Source: Lolium rigidum (Eukaryota > Streptophyta > Magnoliopsida > Poales > Poaceae). Taken from it: a stretch of DNA of 64,000 bases. This document shows positions 36,395 to 47,660 of the stretch, one piece after another (positions within the stretch are counted from its first letter, which is position 1; every line of letters starts with the position of its first letter). The stretch spans positions 267,970,736 to 268,034,735 of the forward strand of contig NC_061508.1 of NCBI RefSeq assembly GCF_022539505.1. The letters run 5' to 3'. The position numbers were made by a program, and so were the translations under genes. A model generated the notes under the pieces. It had not been told where the DNA came from. It saw only the letters and a program-made list of their open reading frames with translations, and made no database searches.

Positions 36395-37397
36395 GGATAT
36401 CTAGCGGTGTGATCCAAACGGACGATATGTCTAAACCAAAAACATGACCCTACGGTTCAACGCAAACGAACCGATGTGCGGGACTGACACGTTCCGCTCC
36501 GTGTGTTGTCCCACGTCCATCTTGGTCGGCATGGAAGCGACCCAATGACCGATCGTCTTCTGCATCGTTAACAATGGCAGGGCGAGGTTCTGTGCGGCCA
36601 TCAATGTCGGATGCTCAACTCCTGCACCGATATTGAATATGTCGCCTACCTATCCTTTTTAAAGAAAATGGCCGCACCAGCTAGTGCCTAGAGTCATCGC
36701 TAGTGCCACTTCAAGCCCACATCGCTTCCCTAGACCACGACAACGAAAGCCTATTTATCCCCGCCACCAAGTCTCTCACCAACCGTCACCATGGACATGC
36801 GTTGGCTGGACTGGCACGTGGCCACTAACCTCGCCAAATGCGGCATCCTCGTGCTGCGAAAAGCGGCGGTGCCGAGGGGCTGCTGGGCCATCAACTTGGA
36901 CGGGGTGCTTGTGCCGCTAGAGCCCATAATCAAAGCCGCTGGGGAAGAGATCTTTCGCTGCACGAGGAAGCACGCGTTGTGGCTAGACACACCATACGAA
37001 GCGGGTAGCGACTACTGGCCAACACTGTCTCGTCATGAGCGAGAGGCGGCGCTAATCCGCTTCACCGGCGAGCACCTAACACCTGAGAATAACATGGCCA
37101 AGCAGAGGAAGTTATGGTCAGTACCTAGCTGCACCGCCACGAATGTCATCACGGCCCCCCGCCATGAAGCCGACATCCTCAACATTGACTTCGACGAGGA
37201 TGAATAGGGGTTGTCGGTGGCCTCTAGGGGCATGGGCACCCCACCCAAGATACGAAGAGTACATGTTGTTGGCTACGAAGTCTTCATGCTGTAATTCACA
37301 TTTATTCATCTACTCTTCTACTTTTTTCTTTGCCATATGTATGTTATGTTTCTATCTCGGAAATATAAATGAAAAAAATATCACACCGCTATATATC
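36395..37397. mobile_element. Degenerate PIF/Harbinger-type element with intact ORF
   Basis: The left end GGATATCTAGCGGTGTGATC after TTA looks like a decayed GGGCATCTCCAGCGG end with the CAAACGGAC motif following. The inverted partner ATCACACCGCTATATATC ends at about 37397. The terminal base and the second target copy are unclear. It carries the 138-aa ORF at 36791. Confidence 0.6.
36791..37207 (+). CDS. Hypothetical protein, 138 aa, transposon cargo
   Basis: The ATG has a strong plant start context (CACCATGGAC). The frame is intact: MDMRWLDWHVATNLAKCG, VPRGCWAINLDGVLVPLEP, EEIFRCTRKHALWLDTPYE, YWPTLSRHEREAALIRFTGE and an acidic end DILNIDFDEDE. There is no membrane segment, signal peptide or domain I recognise. 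A second, broken copy of the middle and end lies at 62060-62360, so this is a dispersed transposon-borne family and not a single-copy gene. Function unknown. Confidence 0.55.
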   Translation: MDMRWLDWHVATNLAKCGILVLRKAAVPRGCWAINLDGVLVPLEPIIKAAGEEIFRCTRKHALWLDTPYEAGSDYWPTLSRHEREAALIRFTGEHLTPENNMAKQRKLWSVPSCTATNVITAPRHEADILNIDFDEDE

Positions 37398-37469
37398 ACA
37401 TTGCCATATGTATGTTACGTTTCTAGGTCTGCCCCAACCCAAACATACCAGGGACGGGCACAACCCTAT

Positions 37470-40320
37470 TTTTTGATATAGGAGCCTTGCCCCGGCCTCT
37501 GTATCAATAGATGCACATTCATTTATCTAAAATAAAATATCAAACATTCATAGTACAATCATGGTAAAGCTATAGTTGGGACATGTATCAACCAACAAAA
37601 GATGAAAAGCAACAAGAAACTATCCATCTTAAATTCTCCTAGTATGACGTCACCCAATAGCATGGAAGTAACAGTCCTGTGTAACCGCGAGGAGTCGGTT
37701 GCACCCAGTATCCGGGAGTAGATGCGCCCATAGCTGTATCCAATGAATAGCCCGAAGAATAACCTGCAAAAAATTAGTTCCCTTTTGTATGTTAAAAATC
37801 ATATCATTTCGGCATGTCCACATAGACCAACAAATAGCCGAGTCGCCAATACGAATTTGAGCTTTGTCCAATTTTTGTACACCATTCAACCAATTACCAA
37901 ACATATTAGTAATATTTGCAGGCGGTGGAATGTTATAAGTAAAGAATATCATGTGCCAAATAACTTTTGCAAAAGGACACGAAAGGAAAAGGTGAACCAC
38001 TGTTTCATTTGCATCACAATAGCAACATTTCTGACAGCTACTCCAGTTTCTCTTTGCCAATTATCCTTAGTTAACAAAACCTTATTACTTAGAAACCACA
38101 TAAATGTTTAATTTTTAAGTGGATTTTCAGTTTCCATAGGTATTTTCGTAAAAATCTAGTGTGACCATTTATTAAGTCAAGACACATAGATTTTACCAAG
38201 AATATACATGACTCAGTTAACTTCCAAACAAACTTGTCAGATTCATTTGAAAGTTGTATTGACATGTCACTGATTCTAATTATGCTCATTAAACGTCCTC
38301 CTAAAACCAATATTAAGAGGTGTTTGCGCCAACAATGTAGAGACCAACACATTTTTCCGTTGGACAGTGTTATACAATGTAGAGTACTGTTGCGCAAGCG
38401 AGTTATCACCCAACCAAATATCTTCCCAAAATCGAATACAATTTCCGTTTCCCAATTTAAAAGTACCCATATTGAAAAGATCGTTTATTACACGCATAAG
38501 GCCCTCCAAAAGGGAGAATCAGTCGGTTTTGCCTCCACTTGCGCCAAAGTTTTATTCTTAAGGTAATTATTATGAAGGACCTGCTGCCACATACCCTCTT
38601 CAGATAGTAATTTGAACAACCATCTACTGAGCAAACATTTATTTTTAAGTTCGAGCACTTCAATACCCAATCCCCCTGGTCCTTTGGACGGCGCACAATA
38701 TTCCAGCGAGTTAATCTATATTTCTTTTTGTTCTCATCTGATTGCCAAAAAAAAATCGTGACATTTAGAAATCAAGTCGCTTCCTTACCCCTTTTGGGTT
38801 CTCGAGGAAAGATAACATAAACATAGGTAAACGTGTAAGGATGGAATTTATAAGTATGAGGCGGTCCCCATAAGAAAGAAGTTTGCCCCACCAGCATCCT
38901 AACTTTGCGGCAAAACGGTTTTCTACCAGATTCCATTTTGAATTACAGAGCATTCTATGATGAATAGGTATCCCCAAATACCTAAAAGGCAAAACTCTAG
39001 ATTCACACCCAAAAATTTCCTTATATTGGTGCTCCATCTCTGTCGCTTTACAAAAGCAGAAAAGTTCACTATTATGAAAGTTAATCTTCGGGACGGATAA
39101 TTGCTAAAAAAAAAGCACAAAATGAGCTTCATATTTACCGCCTTTTCCAAGTCATGCTCCATAAATAAGATGGTATCGGACACGCCTCCTTCAACCAGGT
39201 GTGGTATGAGGCTACCAACCTGCCCCTCTTCATTAGCTCGTCCTATGAGGATAGCCAACATATAAGCTACAATGTTAAAAATGATTGGCGGAAGAGGATC
39301 TCCATGCCTTAAACCCTTGCGCATTTGAAAATTGTGGCCAATAGCATCATTGAATTTAATTCCAACGCTTCCTCGTTGCACAACACTTTTTGTTCGGTCG
39401 CACCAAATAGGGTCAAATCCCTTCATTCAGATGACCTGTTGAAGAAAAGGCCACATGACTTTGTCATAGAATTTTTTCAAAATCAACTTTGAAAAGAACC
39501 CCATCCATCTTTCTACGATGAAGTTCATGAATGGTTTTATGGAGCACAACAACACCCTTCAAGATGTGGATCCCAGGCATAAATGCCGTCTGAGTAGGTC
39601 TGATCACCTTATGTGCGATATCAGAAACACGGTTTGTGGCAACTTTTGTAAAAATTTTGAAGCCGACGTTTAACAGACAGATCGGTTTATGTTGTTGAAT
39701 TTTCACTGCATTCTCTTTCTTAGGGAGGAGAGTATGATCCTGAAATTTAGCTTGTACAAAGGAAAACCTCGATTCTGGAAATGACTAAACATAGCTAGCA
39801 AATCCTTTTTAATTACATCCTAATTGTTTTTGATAAAACTTTGCTGGGAACCCATCTAGTCTAGTGGCTTTATTATGTTCCATCTGGTATATACTTTCTC
39901 CTCGAAAAAATCAGCCGTTGAGAGAACATTTTCCTCCGTAGTAAGCTGCGGAATATCCTCCGTTCTCTCCTCCATCAAGGAGAACAAATTATTATGCGGA
40001 GGGCCAAAAAGTTTTTTTGTAGTACTCTGTAATATAGACTTTAAGATTATCATCCCCTACAATGGTTCCTTCATCCTGTTCGAGCTGGAATATTTTTTAT
40101 TTCTATGTTTTTCATTGGCAATTAGGTAAAAATATTTAGTGTTATCCCACCCTTCTTGAAAATGTTTCACTTTAGCTCTCTGAGCCCATTTAATCTCTTC
40201 CTCTCGCCTAAGCTTATTGATGCGGTCATTGGCATCCTTCAGTGCTGCCTTCTCGACATCACTTAGAGGACAATTTTTGGCCAAGATATCTAAAGAGTCG
40301 ATTATATTTAACAACCTCTC
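37470..40320 (-). pseudogene. L1-type LINE reverse transcriptase remnant
   Basis: On the minus strand, going down from 40314: a helical linker (DVEKAALKDANDRINKLRRE), RT core pieces (LLNVGFKIFTKVATNR, TQTAFMPGIHI, KVDFEKIL, RKGLRHGDPL), the region of the catalytic box, LPFRYLGIPIHHR, DRLILINSILTRLPMFMLSF, LGNGNCIRFWEDIWLGDNSL and the zinc-binding end CCYCDANETVVHLFLSCPFA. The catalytic YADD motif is missing: the text runs GGVSDTILFMEHD. Several frameshifts separate the pieces. The 3' end lies near a T run at 37469-37475 (a poly-A on the minus strand). Dead copy. Confidence 0.85.
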
Positions 40321-40339
40321 TTTTTTTACTTTTTATACT

Positions 40340-40650
40340 TGCCACTGAAATTTCATAGGGTAGAAAAATTATAGGAATATGAAAAGTATAGGATTGGAAT
40401 ATCATGCCTACTTGAATCCTATGTGAAAATGAAGTGTGTTTGATTGGAGCGAAGGAAATTTTTCATGAGGTATGAGCTTTTTTTTCCTATAGATTTTTTT
40501 TCCTATAGATTAACACTAAAAGATTCTTATAGGGTTAATTTCTATTGGATATATTGTTATGAATCAAACAACATGTGTAGAAATTTTTTCTATAAGATTC
40601 AAATCCTATACTATTCCTATGCAATTTCCATGAATCGAAAGAGCCCTATA
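40340..40650. mobile_element. AT-rich foldback MITE-like repeat
   Basis: ATAGGAATATGAAAAGTATAGG near 40370 and the inverted CCTATACTATTCCTATGCA near 40605 pair across about 300 bp. The core has repeated CCTATAG motifs. Family not assigned. Confidence 0.5.
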
Positions 40651-40823
40651 TCTGTCCGCGGCTTGAGTTCGAAATGGGTCAGGCCCCTTAATCTAATGGT
40701 TCATGCCTTTTTTAAAATATATTATATAATATTAAAAGACAGCATGTCGTCTCATTAAAAACCTTCCAGCCCCCTTAGGTACCCTGGAAGGAAAAGAGTG
40801 CGTCTGGTACCTGCTGCCCACCA

Positions 40824-41715
40824 TCACAGTAAGGTTACATCATTCACGAGCTTGCTGAGAATAAACCTAGGGGGCTCATCGACCCAAGTACAAGAATTAC
40901 CCGAACTAAAAGAAACTCTAGCAAGCTCATGTGCTACCTGATTAGCTTCCCTATTACAATAATCAATGGACACATTGCCAAACCCACTCCACAGGATGCT
41001 ACAATCATCATAGATCGCCGCCGACGAAGTTGCTGAAAACCCGCCATTCTTCATAGTCTCCACCACTTGACCACAATCTATTTGAATTGTAAAGTTTTGA
41101 ATACCAACCTGCTGTGCCAGGGTCAGACCATCTCTGAGCGCATATGCCTCAGCCATCGGAGCATCCACCACATGCGGTAAGAAGGATTGCATTGCTGCAA
41201 TGCAACTCCCCGTACAATCTCGAATAACAATTCCTGTAGCACCCCTCCCAGAATTAATATCAAAAGATGCATCAACATTTACCATCAGCATTCCCTCCAA
41301 ATGTTTCTTCCACCCTTCTCTTGGTTTCGCTGCGGGTTTCTTTAAAACATTCATATAATTGTGAGCTAACACCCGTATAGACATAGCCGATTGGATAGGA
41401 GTTTGAATAGTCTCTCCATGCACAAGTTGTCGCCTTTCCCACCAGATATACCAGCTCGCTATTAGGATAATTTCTACAAACCCGATATTATCAAGTGCTG
41501 AAACCCGGCCTCCTCTTCTAATTATTTCCTCCACGACCACCGAACCTGATCTATCAACACTTGTAATGCTTTCTAAAGTTTCTGACAAACCAAGGCAATT
41601 CCAGACCTCCTTAGCTCTTGCACAAGAGAATAACAGATGCTTTATATCTTCACAACTTGAATTACATATCGGATAGCCTCCCATGTTTCCAATATGTCGA
41701 TTAGCTAATACCCCT
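40824..41715 (-). pseudogene. Second LINE remnant: zinc-binding plus RNase H, 5' cut by an LTR
   Basis: An open frame on the minus strand of just under 300 codons, uninterrupted. It starts in the zinc-binding domain (GGYPICNSSCEDIKHLLFSC) and ends with an RVT_3-type RNase H: first Asp in MLMVNVDASFD, Glu in MAEAYALRDGL, next Asp in IQIDCGQVVE, and REANQVAHELAR at the end. The stop is TGA at 40824. The upstream part is removed at 41715 by the LTR of element B. It differs from the LINE at 37.5-40.3 kb, which has no RNase H. Confidence 0.8.
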
Positions 41716-42650
41716 TGATACGTCTCCAACCTATCTATAATTTCTTATGTTCCATGCTAGTTTTATGACAATACCTACATGTTTTATTCACACTTTATAA
41801 TGTTTTTATGCATTTTCTGGGACTAACCTATTAACAAGATGCCACGGTGCCGGTTCTCGTTTTACTGCTGTTTTTGATTTCAGAAAAGTTGGTTTACAAA
41901 TATTCTCGAAATTGGACGAAACAAAAGCCCACAGCCCTATTTTCCACGGAGTGTTCCAGAAGACCGAAGAAGAGTCGAGGAAGGCCAGCAGGGGGCCCAC
42001 ACCATAGGGCGGCGCGGGGGGCCCCACTGCCACGTCAAGGTGTGGTGAGGGAGCCCCCTGGCTCCCCCGACGCTGCCCCTTAGCCTATATATTTCCCCAG
42101 ACGTGAAAACCCTAAATAATCCAGTCATATTCCACCAAGGGTTCTGTAGCTCCGCCGCCACCAAAAACCCTAATTCGGGGGACAGAAGTCTCTGTTTCGG
42201 CACCCTGCCGGGACGGGGAATTGCCCCCGGAGCCATCTCCATCGACTCCATCGCCATCTTCATCGCCGTTGCTTGTCTCCCATGAAGAGGAGGGAGTAGT
42301 TCTCCCCGAGGCTGAGGGCTCTACCGGTAGCTATGTGGTTCATCTCTCTCTCCCATGGTGTGATCTTTATGTGATCATGAGCTTTGTAATCTAGTTGAAT
42401 ATGTAGATGTTACTCTTGTCTATTATGCACTCTAGAGGTTACTTTAATATGAACTCCGGAGTCACTCTCCACGGTGTGATGGTGACAGTGTGCGCATCGT
42501 GTGTGATTCCTTTATGACGTTGTGGAGCTTGTTTACTCCGGCTTGAGGTGTGCTTTTACAGCCCTACACAGTGAATGGTGTTTGTTATCCAACAAGAGAG
42601 TGTTTGAGAGTAGCATTTATTTATTCAATTATGTGATCATTGTTGAGAGT
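41716..42650 (+). mobile_element. Element B (Athila-like), 5' LTR, left part
   Basis: Starts TGATACGTCTCCAACC. It is interrupted after 42650 by the insertion of element A and resumes at 49356. A TATA-like sequence (CTATATATTTCC) lies near 42086. With the second part the LTR is about 1.33 kb. Confidence 0.85.
42646..42650 (+). other. Target duplication of element A, left
   Basis: AGAGT, repeated at 49356-49360 beyond the other end of element A. Confidence 0.85.
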
Positions 42651-44346
42651 TGATGTCTACGGGTGCTTCTATTCTTGTAGACAGTGTTGGGCCTCCAAGA
42701 GCAGAGGTTTGTAGAACAGCAGCAAGTTTCCCTTAAGTGGATCACCCAAGGTTTATCGAACTCATGGAGGAAGAGGTCAAAGATATCCCTCTCATGCAAC
42801 CCTGCAACCACAAAGCAAGAAGTCTCTTGTGTCCCCAACACACCTAATAGGTGCACTAGTTCGGCGAAGAGATAGTGAAATACAGGTGGTATAAATAAGT
42901 AGTAGCAACGGCAGAAAAGTGCTCTGCCCAGGACAGTAAACAAGCGAGTAGTAACGCAGCGGTAGTAACGCGATAACGATAAACAAGCAGCGATAGCGAT
43001 ATTTAGGAACAAGGCCTAGGGATCATACTTTCACTAGTGGACACTCTCAACATTGATCACATAACAGAATAGATAAATGCATACTCTACACTCTTGTTGG
43101 ATGATGAACACCATTGCGTAGGATTACACGAACCCTCAATGCCGGAGTTAACAAGCTCCACAATTAAATGTTCATATTTAAATAACCTTAGAGTGCATAA
43201 CAGATCAACACGACTAAACCAAGTACTAACATAGCATGCACACTTGTCACCTTCACACCATGTAGGAGGAATAGATCACATCAATACCATCATAGCAATA
43301 GTTAACTTCATAATCTACAAGAGATCACAATCATAGCCTACGCCAAGTACTAACACGGATGCACACACTTGTCACCATTACACCGTGCGGGAGGAATAAA
43401 ACTACTTTAATAACATCACTAGAGTAGCACATGGATAAATTGTGATACAAAACACATTGCAATCATAAAGGGATATAAATAAGCACTTCACTATGCCATT
43501 CATAACGAGTGAATAAGTATTACGTGAAATATAGCCTAAGAGACCCACACGGTGCACACACTTGTCACCTTTACACACGTGGGACAAGGAGTCTCCGGAG
43601 ATCACATAAGTAAAATTCACTTGACTAGCATAACGACATCTAGATTACAAGCATCATCATATGAATCTCAATCATGTAAGGCAGCTCATGAGATTATTGT
43701 ATTGAAGTACATAGGAGAGAGATGAACCACATAGCTACCGGTACAGCCCCGAGCCTCGATGGAGAACTACTCCCTCCTCATGGGAGACGAGCAGCGTTGA
43801 TGAAGATGGCGGTGGTGTCGATGGAGGAGCCTTCCGGGGCACTTCCCCGTCCCGGCGGCGTGCCGGAACAGAGACTCCTGTCCCCCAGATATTGGCTTCG
43901 CGATGGCGGCGGCTCTGGAAGGTTTCTCGTACCGTGGCTTTTTCCGTATCGAGGTTTTAGGTCTGGGACCTTTATATAGGCGAAGAGGCGGCGTCAGAAG
44001 GTCGAAGGGGCGACGACACCATAGGCTGGCGCGGCCAGGGCCCAGGCCGCGCCGCCCTATCATCTGGGGCCCACAGGGCTCCCCTCTGGCCACTCTCGGG
44101 TGTTCTGGATGCTTCCGGGCAAAATAGGAACCTGGGCGTTGATTTCGTCCAATTCGAGAATATTTCGTTACTAGGATTTCGAAACCAAAAACAGCGAGAA
44201 AACAGGAAGCGGCCCTTCGGCATCTCGTCAATAGGTTAGTTCCGGAAAACGCATAAATATGACATAAAGTGTGCATAAAACATGTAGATATCATCAATAA
44301 TGTGGCATGGAACATAAGAAATTATCGATACGTCGGAGACGTATCA
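42651..44346 (-). repeat. Element A 3' LTR
   Basis: 1696 bp, near-identical to 47661-49355. A TATA box (CCTATATAAAGG on the minus strand) is at about 43970-43980. Confidence 0.93.
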
Positions 44347-44362
44347 GCATCCCCAAGCTTAG
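44347..44362 (-). other. Element A polypurine tract
   Basis: CTAAGCTTGGGGATGC on the minus strand lies directly before the 3' LTR. Two more copies of the same 16-mer are at 46123-46138 and 46181-46196. Confidence 0.6.
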
Positions 44363-46830
44363 TTACTGCTCGTCCCGAGCGAGTAAAACGATAACAAAGA
44401 TAATTTCTGAAGTGACATGCCATCATAGCCTTGATCATACTATTTGTAAACATATGTAATGAATGCAGCGATCAAAACAATGGTAATGACATGAGTAAAC
44501 AACTGAATCATAAAGCAATGACTTTTCATGAATAGCACTTTCAAGACAGGCATCAATAAGTCTTGCATAAGAGTTAACTCATAAAGCAATAATTTAAAGT
44601 ATAGACATTGAAGCAACACAATGGAAGATTAAGTTTCAGCGGTTACTTTCAACTTGTAACATGTATATCTCATGGATAATTGTCAACATAGAGTAATATA
44701 ACAAATGCAATATGCAAGTATGTAAGAATCAATGCACAGTTCACACAAGTGTTTGCTTCTTGAGGTGGAGAGAGATAGGTGAACTGACTCAACATAAAAA
44801 GTAAAAGAAAGGTCCTTCAAAGAGGAAAGCATTGATTGCTATATTTGTGCTAGAGCTTTGGTTTTGAAAACATAAAGAGAGCATAAAAGTAAAATTTTGA
44901 GAGGTGTTTGTTGTTGTCAACGAATGGTAGTGGGCACTCTAACTACCTCATCAACCAGACTTTCAGGAGCGGCTCCCATGAAGGACGTTATCTCTACCAG
45001 CAAGGTAGATCATCCCTCTTCTCTTTTGTTTACACATGTACTTTAGTTTAGTTTTTCTTTATTTATGGATGACACTCCTCCCAACCTTTTGCTTACACAA
45101 GCCATGGCTAACCGAATCCTCGGGTGCCTTCCAACATTCACATACCATGGAGGAGTGTCTATTTGCAAAATTGAGTTGCTTACTGATGAATCAGAGCAAA
45201 ACATGTGAAGAGAATTATTAATGAAAGTTAATTAATTGGGGCTGGGAACCCCATTGCCAGCTCTTTTTGCAAAATTATTGGATAAGTGGATGAGCCACTA
45301 GTCCATTGGTGAAAGTCTGTCAAAAGTAAATGACAAGATCGAAAGATAAAACACCACATACTTCCTCATGAGCTATAAAACATTGACACAAATAAGAGGT
45401 GATAAATTTTGAATTATTTAAAGGTAGCACTCAAGCAATTTACTTTGGAATGGCGGAGAAATACCATGTAGTAGGTAGGTATGGTGGACACAAATGGCAT
45501 AGTGGTTGGCTCAAGGATTTTGGATGCATGAGAAGTATTCCCTCTCGATACAAGGTTTAGGCTAGCAAGGCTATTTGAAACAAACACAAGGATGAACCGG
45601 TGCAGCAAAACTTACATAAAAGACATATTGTAAACATTATAAGACTCTACACCGTCTTCCTTGTTGTTCAAAACTCTTTACTAGAAATTATCTAGACCTT
45701 AGAGAGACCAATTATGCAAACCAAATTTTAGCAAGCTCTATGTATTTCTTCATTAATGGGTGCAAAGTATATGATGCAAGAGCTTAAACATGAGCACAAC
45801 AATTGCCAAGTATCACATTATCCAAGATATTATAGCAAATACTACATGTATCATTTTCCAATTCCAACCATATAACAACTTAACGAAGCAGTTTCAACCT
45901 TCGCCATGAAAATTAAAAGCTAAGAACACATGTGTTCATATGAACCAGCGGAGCGTGTCTCTCTCCCACACAAGCATGTATTTATTCAGAGAATGAAAAT
46001 AACAAAACAAAAATAAAAGCACACAGACGCTCCAAGTAAAGTACATAAGATGTGACCGAATAAAAATATAGTTTCAAGGGAGGAACCGGATAAATTTGTC
46101 GATGAAGAAGGGGATGCCTTGGGCATCCCCAAGCTTAGATGCTTGAGTCTTCTTGAAATATGCAGGGATGAACCACGGGGGCATCCCCAAGCTTAGACTC
46201 TTCACTCTTCTTGATCATAGTATATCATCCTCCTCTCTTGACCCTTGAAAACTTCCTTCACACCAAACTCGAAACAAACTCATTAGAGGGTTAGTGCATA
46301 ATCAAAAATTCACATGTTCAGAGGTGACACAATCATTCTTAACACTTCTGGACATTTCTCAAAGCTACTTGGAAGGTAATGGAACAAAGAAATCCACCCA
46401 ACACAGCGAAAGAAGCAATGCGAAATAAAAGGCAGAATCTGTCAAAACAGAACGGTCCGTAAAGACGAATTTTAAAATGGCACCAGACTTGCTCAGATGA
46501 AAATGCCCAAATTGAATGAAAGTTGCGTACATATCTGAGGATCAAGCACGTAAATTGGCAGATTTTTCTGAGTTACCTACAGAGAGGCAGGTTGAAATTC
46601 GTGACAGCAAGAAATCTGTTTCTGCGCAGTAATCCAAATCTAGTATCAACCTTGCTATCAACGACTTTACTTGGCACAACAAAACACAAAACTAAGATAA
46701 GGAGAGGTTGCTACAGTAGTAAACAACTTCCAAAACACAAATATAAAACAAAGTACTGTAGCAAAATAAACACATGGGTTATCTCCCAAGAAGTTCTTTC
46801 TTTATAGCCATTAAGATGGGCTCAGCAGTT
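44363..46830 (-). other. Element A non-coding internal region
   Basis: No coding frame. The sequence is the reverse-complement counterpart of about 55.96-58.1 kb in element C (for example the segment containing GTTGCGTACATATCTGAGG), so both belong to one family. Confidence 0.75.
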
Positions 46831-47499
46831 TTAATGATGCATTCGCAAGAAATAGTAGTTGAAGCAAAAGAGAGCATCAAGAGGCAAATTCAAAACAAAT
46901 TTAAGTCTAACATGCTTCCTATGCATAGGGGTTTTGTAAATAAACAAGTTCATGAAGAAAAAAGTAACAAGCATAGGAAGATAGAACAAGTGTAGCTTCA
47001 AAAATTTCAGCATGTAGAGAGGCATTTTAGTAACATGAAAATTTCTACAACCATATTTTCCTCTCTCATAATAATATCCAGTGGCATCATGAGCAAACTC
47101 AACAATATAACTATCACATAAAGCATTCTTATTCACATGCATAAAAGTATCATTACTCTCCACATAAGCATAATCAATTTTATTAGTTGTAGTGGGAGAA
47201 AATTCAACAAAGTAGCTATCATTATTATTCTCATCATCAAATATAGGAGGCAAGGCATCATCAAAGTAAATTTTCTCCTCAATGCTTGGGGGACTAAAAA
47301 TATCATGCTCATCAAAGCCAGCTTCCCCAAGCTTAGAATTTTCCATAGCATTAGCAACAATAGCGTTCAAAGCATTCATACTGATAACATTCCCATTAGC
47401 ATGCATAAGTTCCATGGGTTTTTTAATTCTCTCTTCAAACACATCATGTCCTAATTCAAGATAAAGTTCATAAAGATCTCTCATTGTGTTGTTTTCCAT
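46831..47499 (-). CDS. Element A shortened gag-like ORF, 222 aa
   Basis: Starts with DLYELYLELGHDVFEERI-type N-terminal sequence shared with the gag of element B. It then lacks the whole Retrotrans_gag core and jumps to a C-terminal part with DATGYYYERGKYGC, ending with a strongly hydrophobic segment (LFYLPMLVTFFFMNLFIY) and a basic tail. The frame is open, so an internal deletion has fused the two ends of the former coding region. Whether protein is made is unknown. Confidence 0.6.
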   Translation of the reverse strand: MENNTMRDLYELYLELGHDVFEERIKKPMELMHANGNVISMNALNAIVANAMENSKLGEAGFDEHDIFSPPSIEEKIYFDDALPPIFDDENNNDSYFVEFSPTTTNKIDYAYVESNDTFMHVNKNALCDSYIVEFAHDATGYYYERGKYGCRNFHVTKMPLYMLKFLKLHLFYLPMLVTFFFMNLFIYKTPMHRKHVRLKFVLNLPLDALFCFNYYFLRMHH

Positions 47500-47631
47500 T
47501 AGGCCTAACTAGTGTAAACAAGAAACAAAAAGATGCAATTGCGGGATCTAAAGGAAATAGCTTCGAGTACTTACAACGGCGAAAATAGCTTAGTAGCCGA
47601 GATCCGGAGTGTGAGTACCATTTACCTTTCC

Positions 47632-47649
47632 TCCCCGGCAACGGCGCCG
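47632..47649 (-). other. Element A primer binding site
   Basis: GGCGCCGTTGCCGGGGA on the minus strand, a few bases inside the 5' LTR end, matches the 3' end of tRNA-Asp. Confidence 0.7.
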
Positions 47650-47660
47650 AGAAAATAGCT

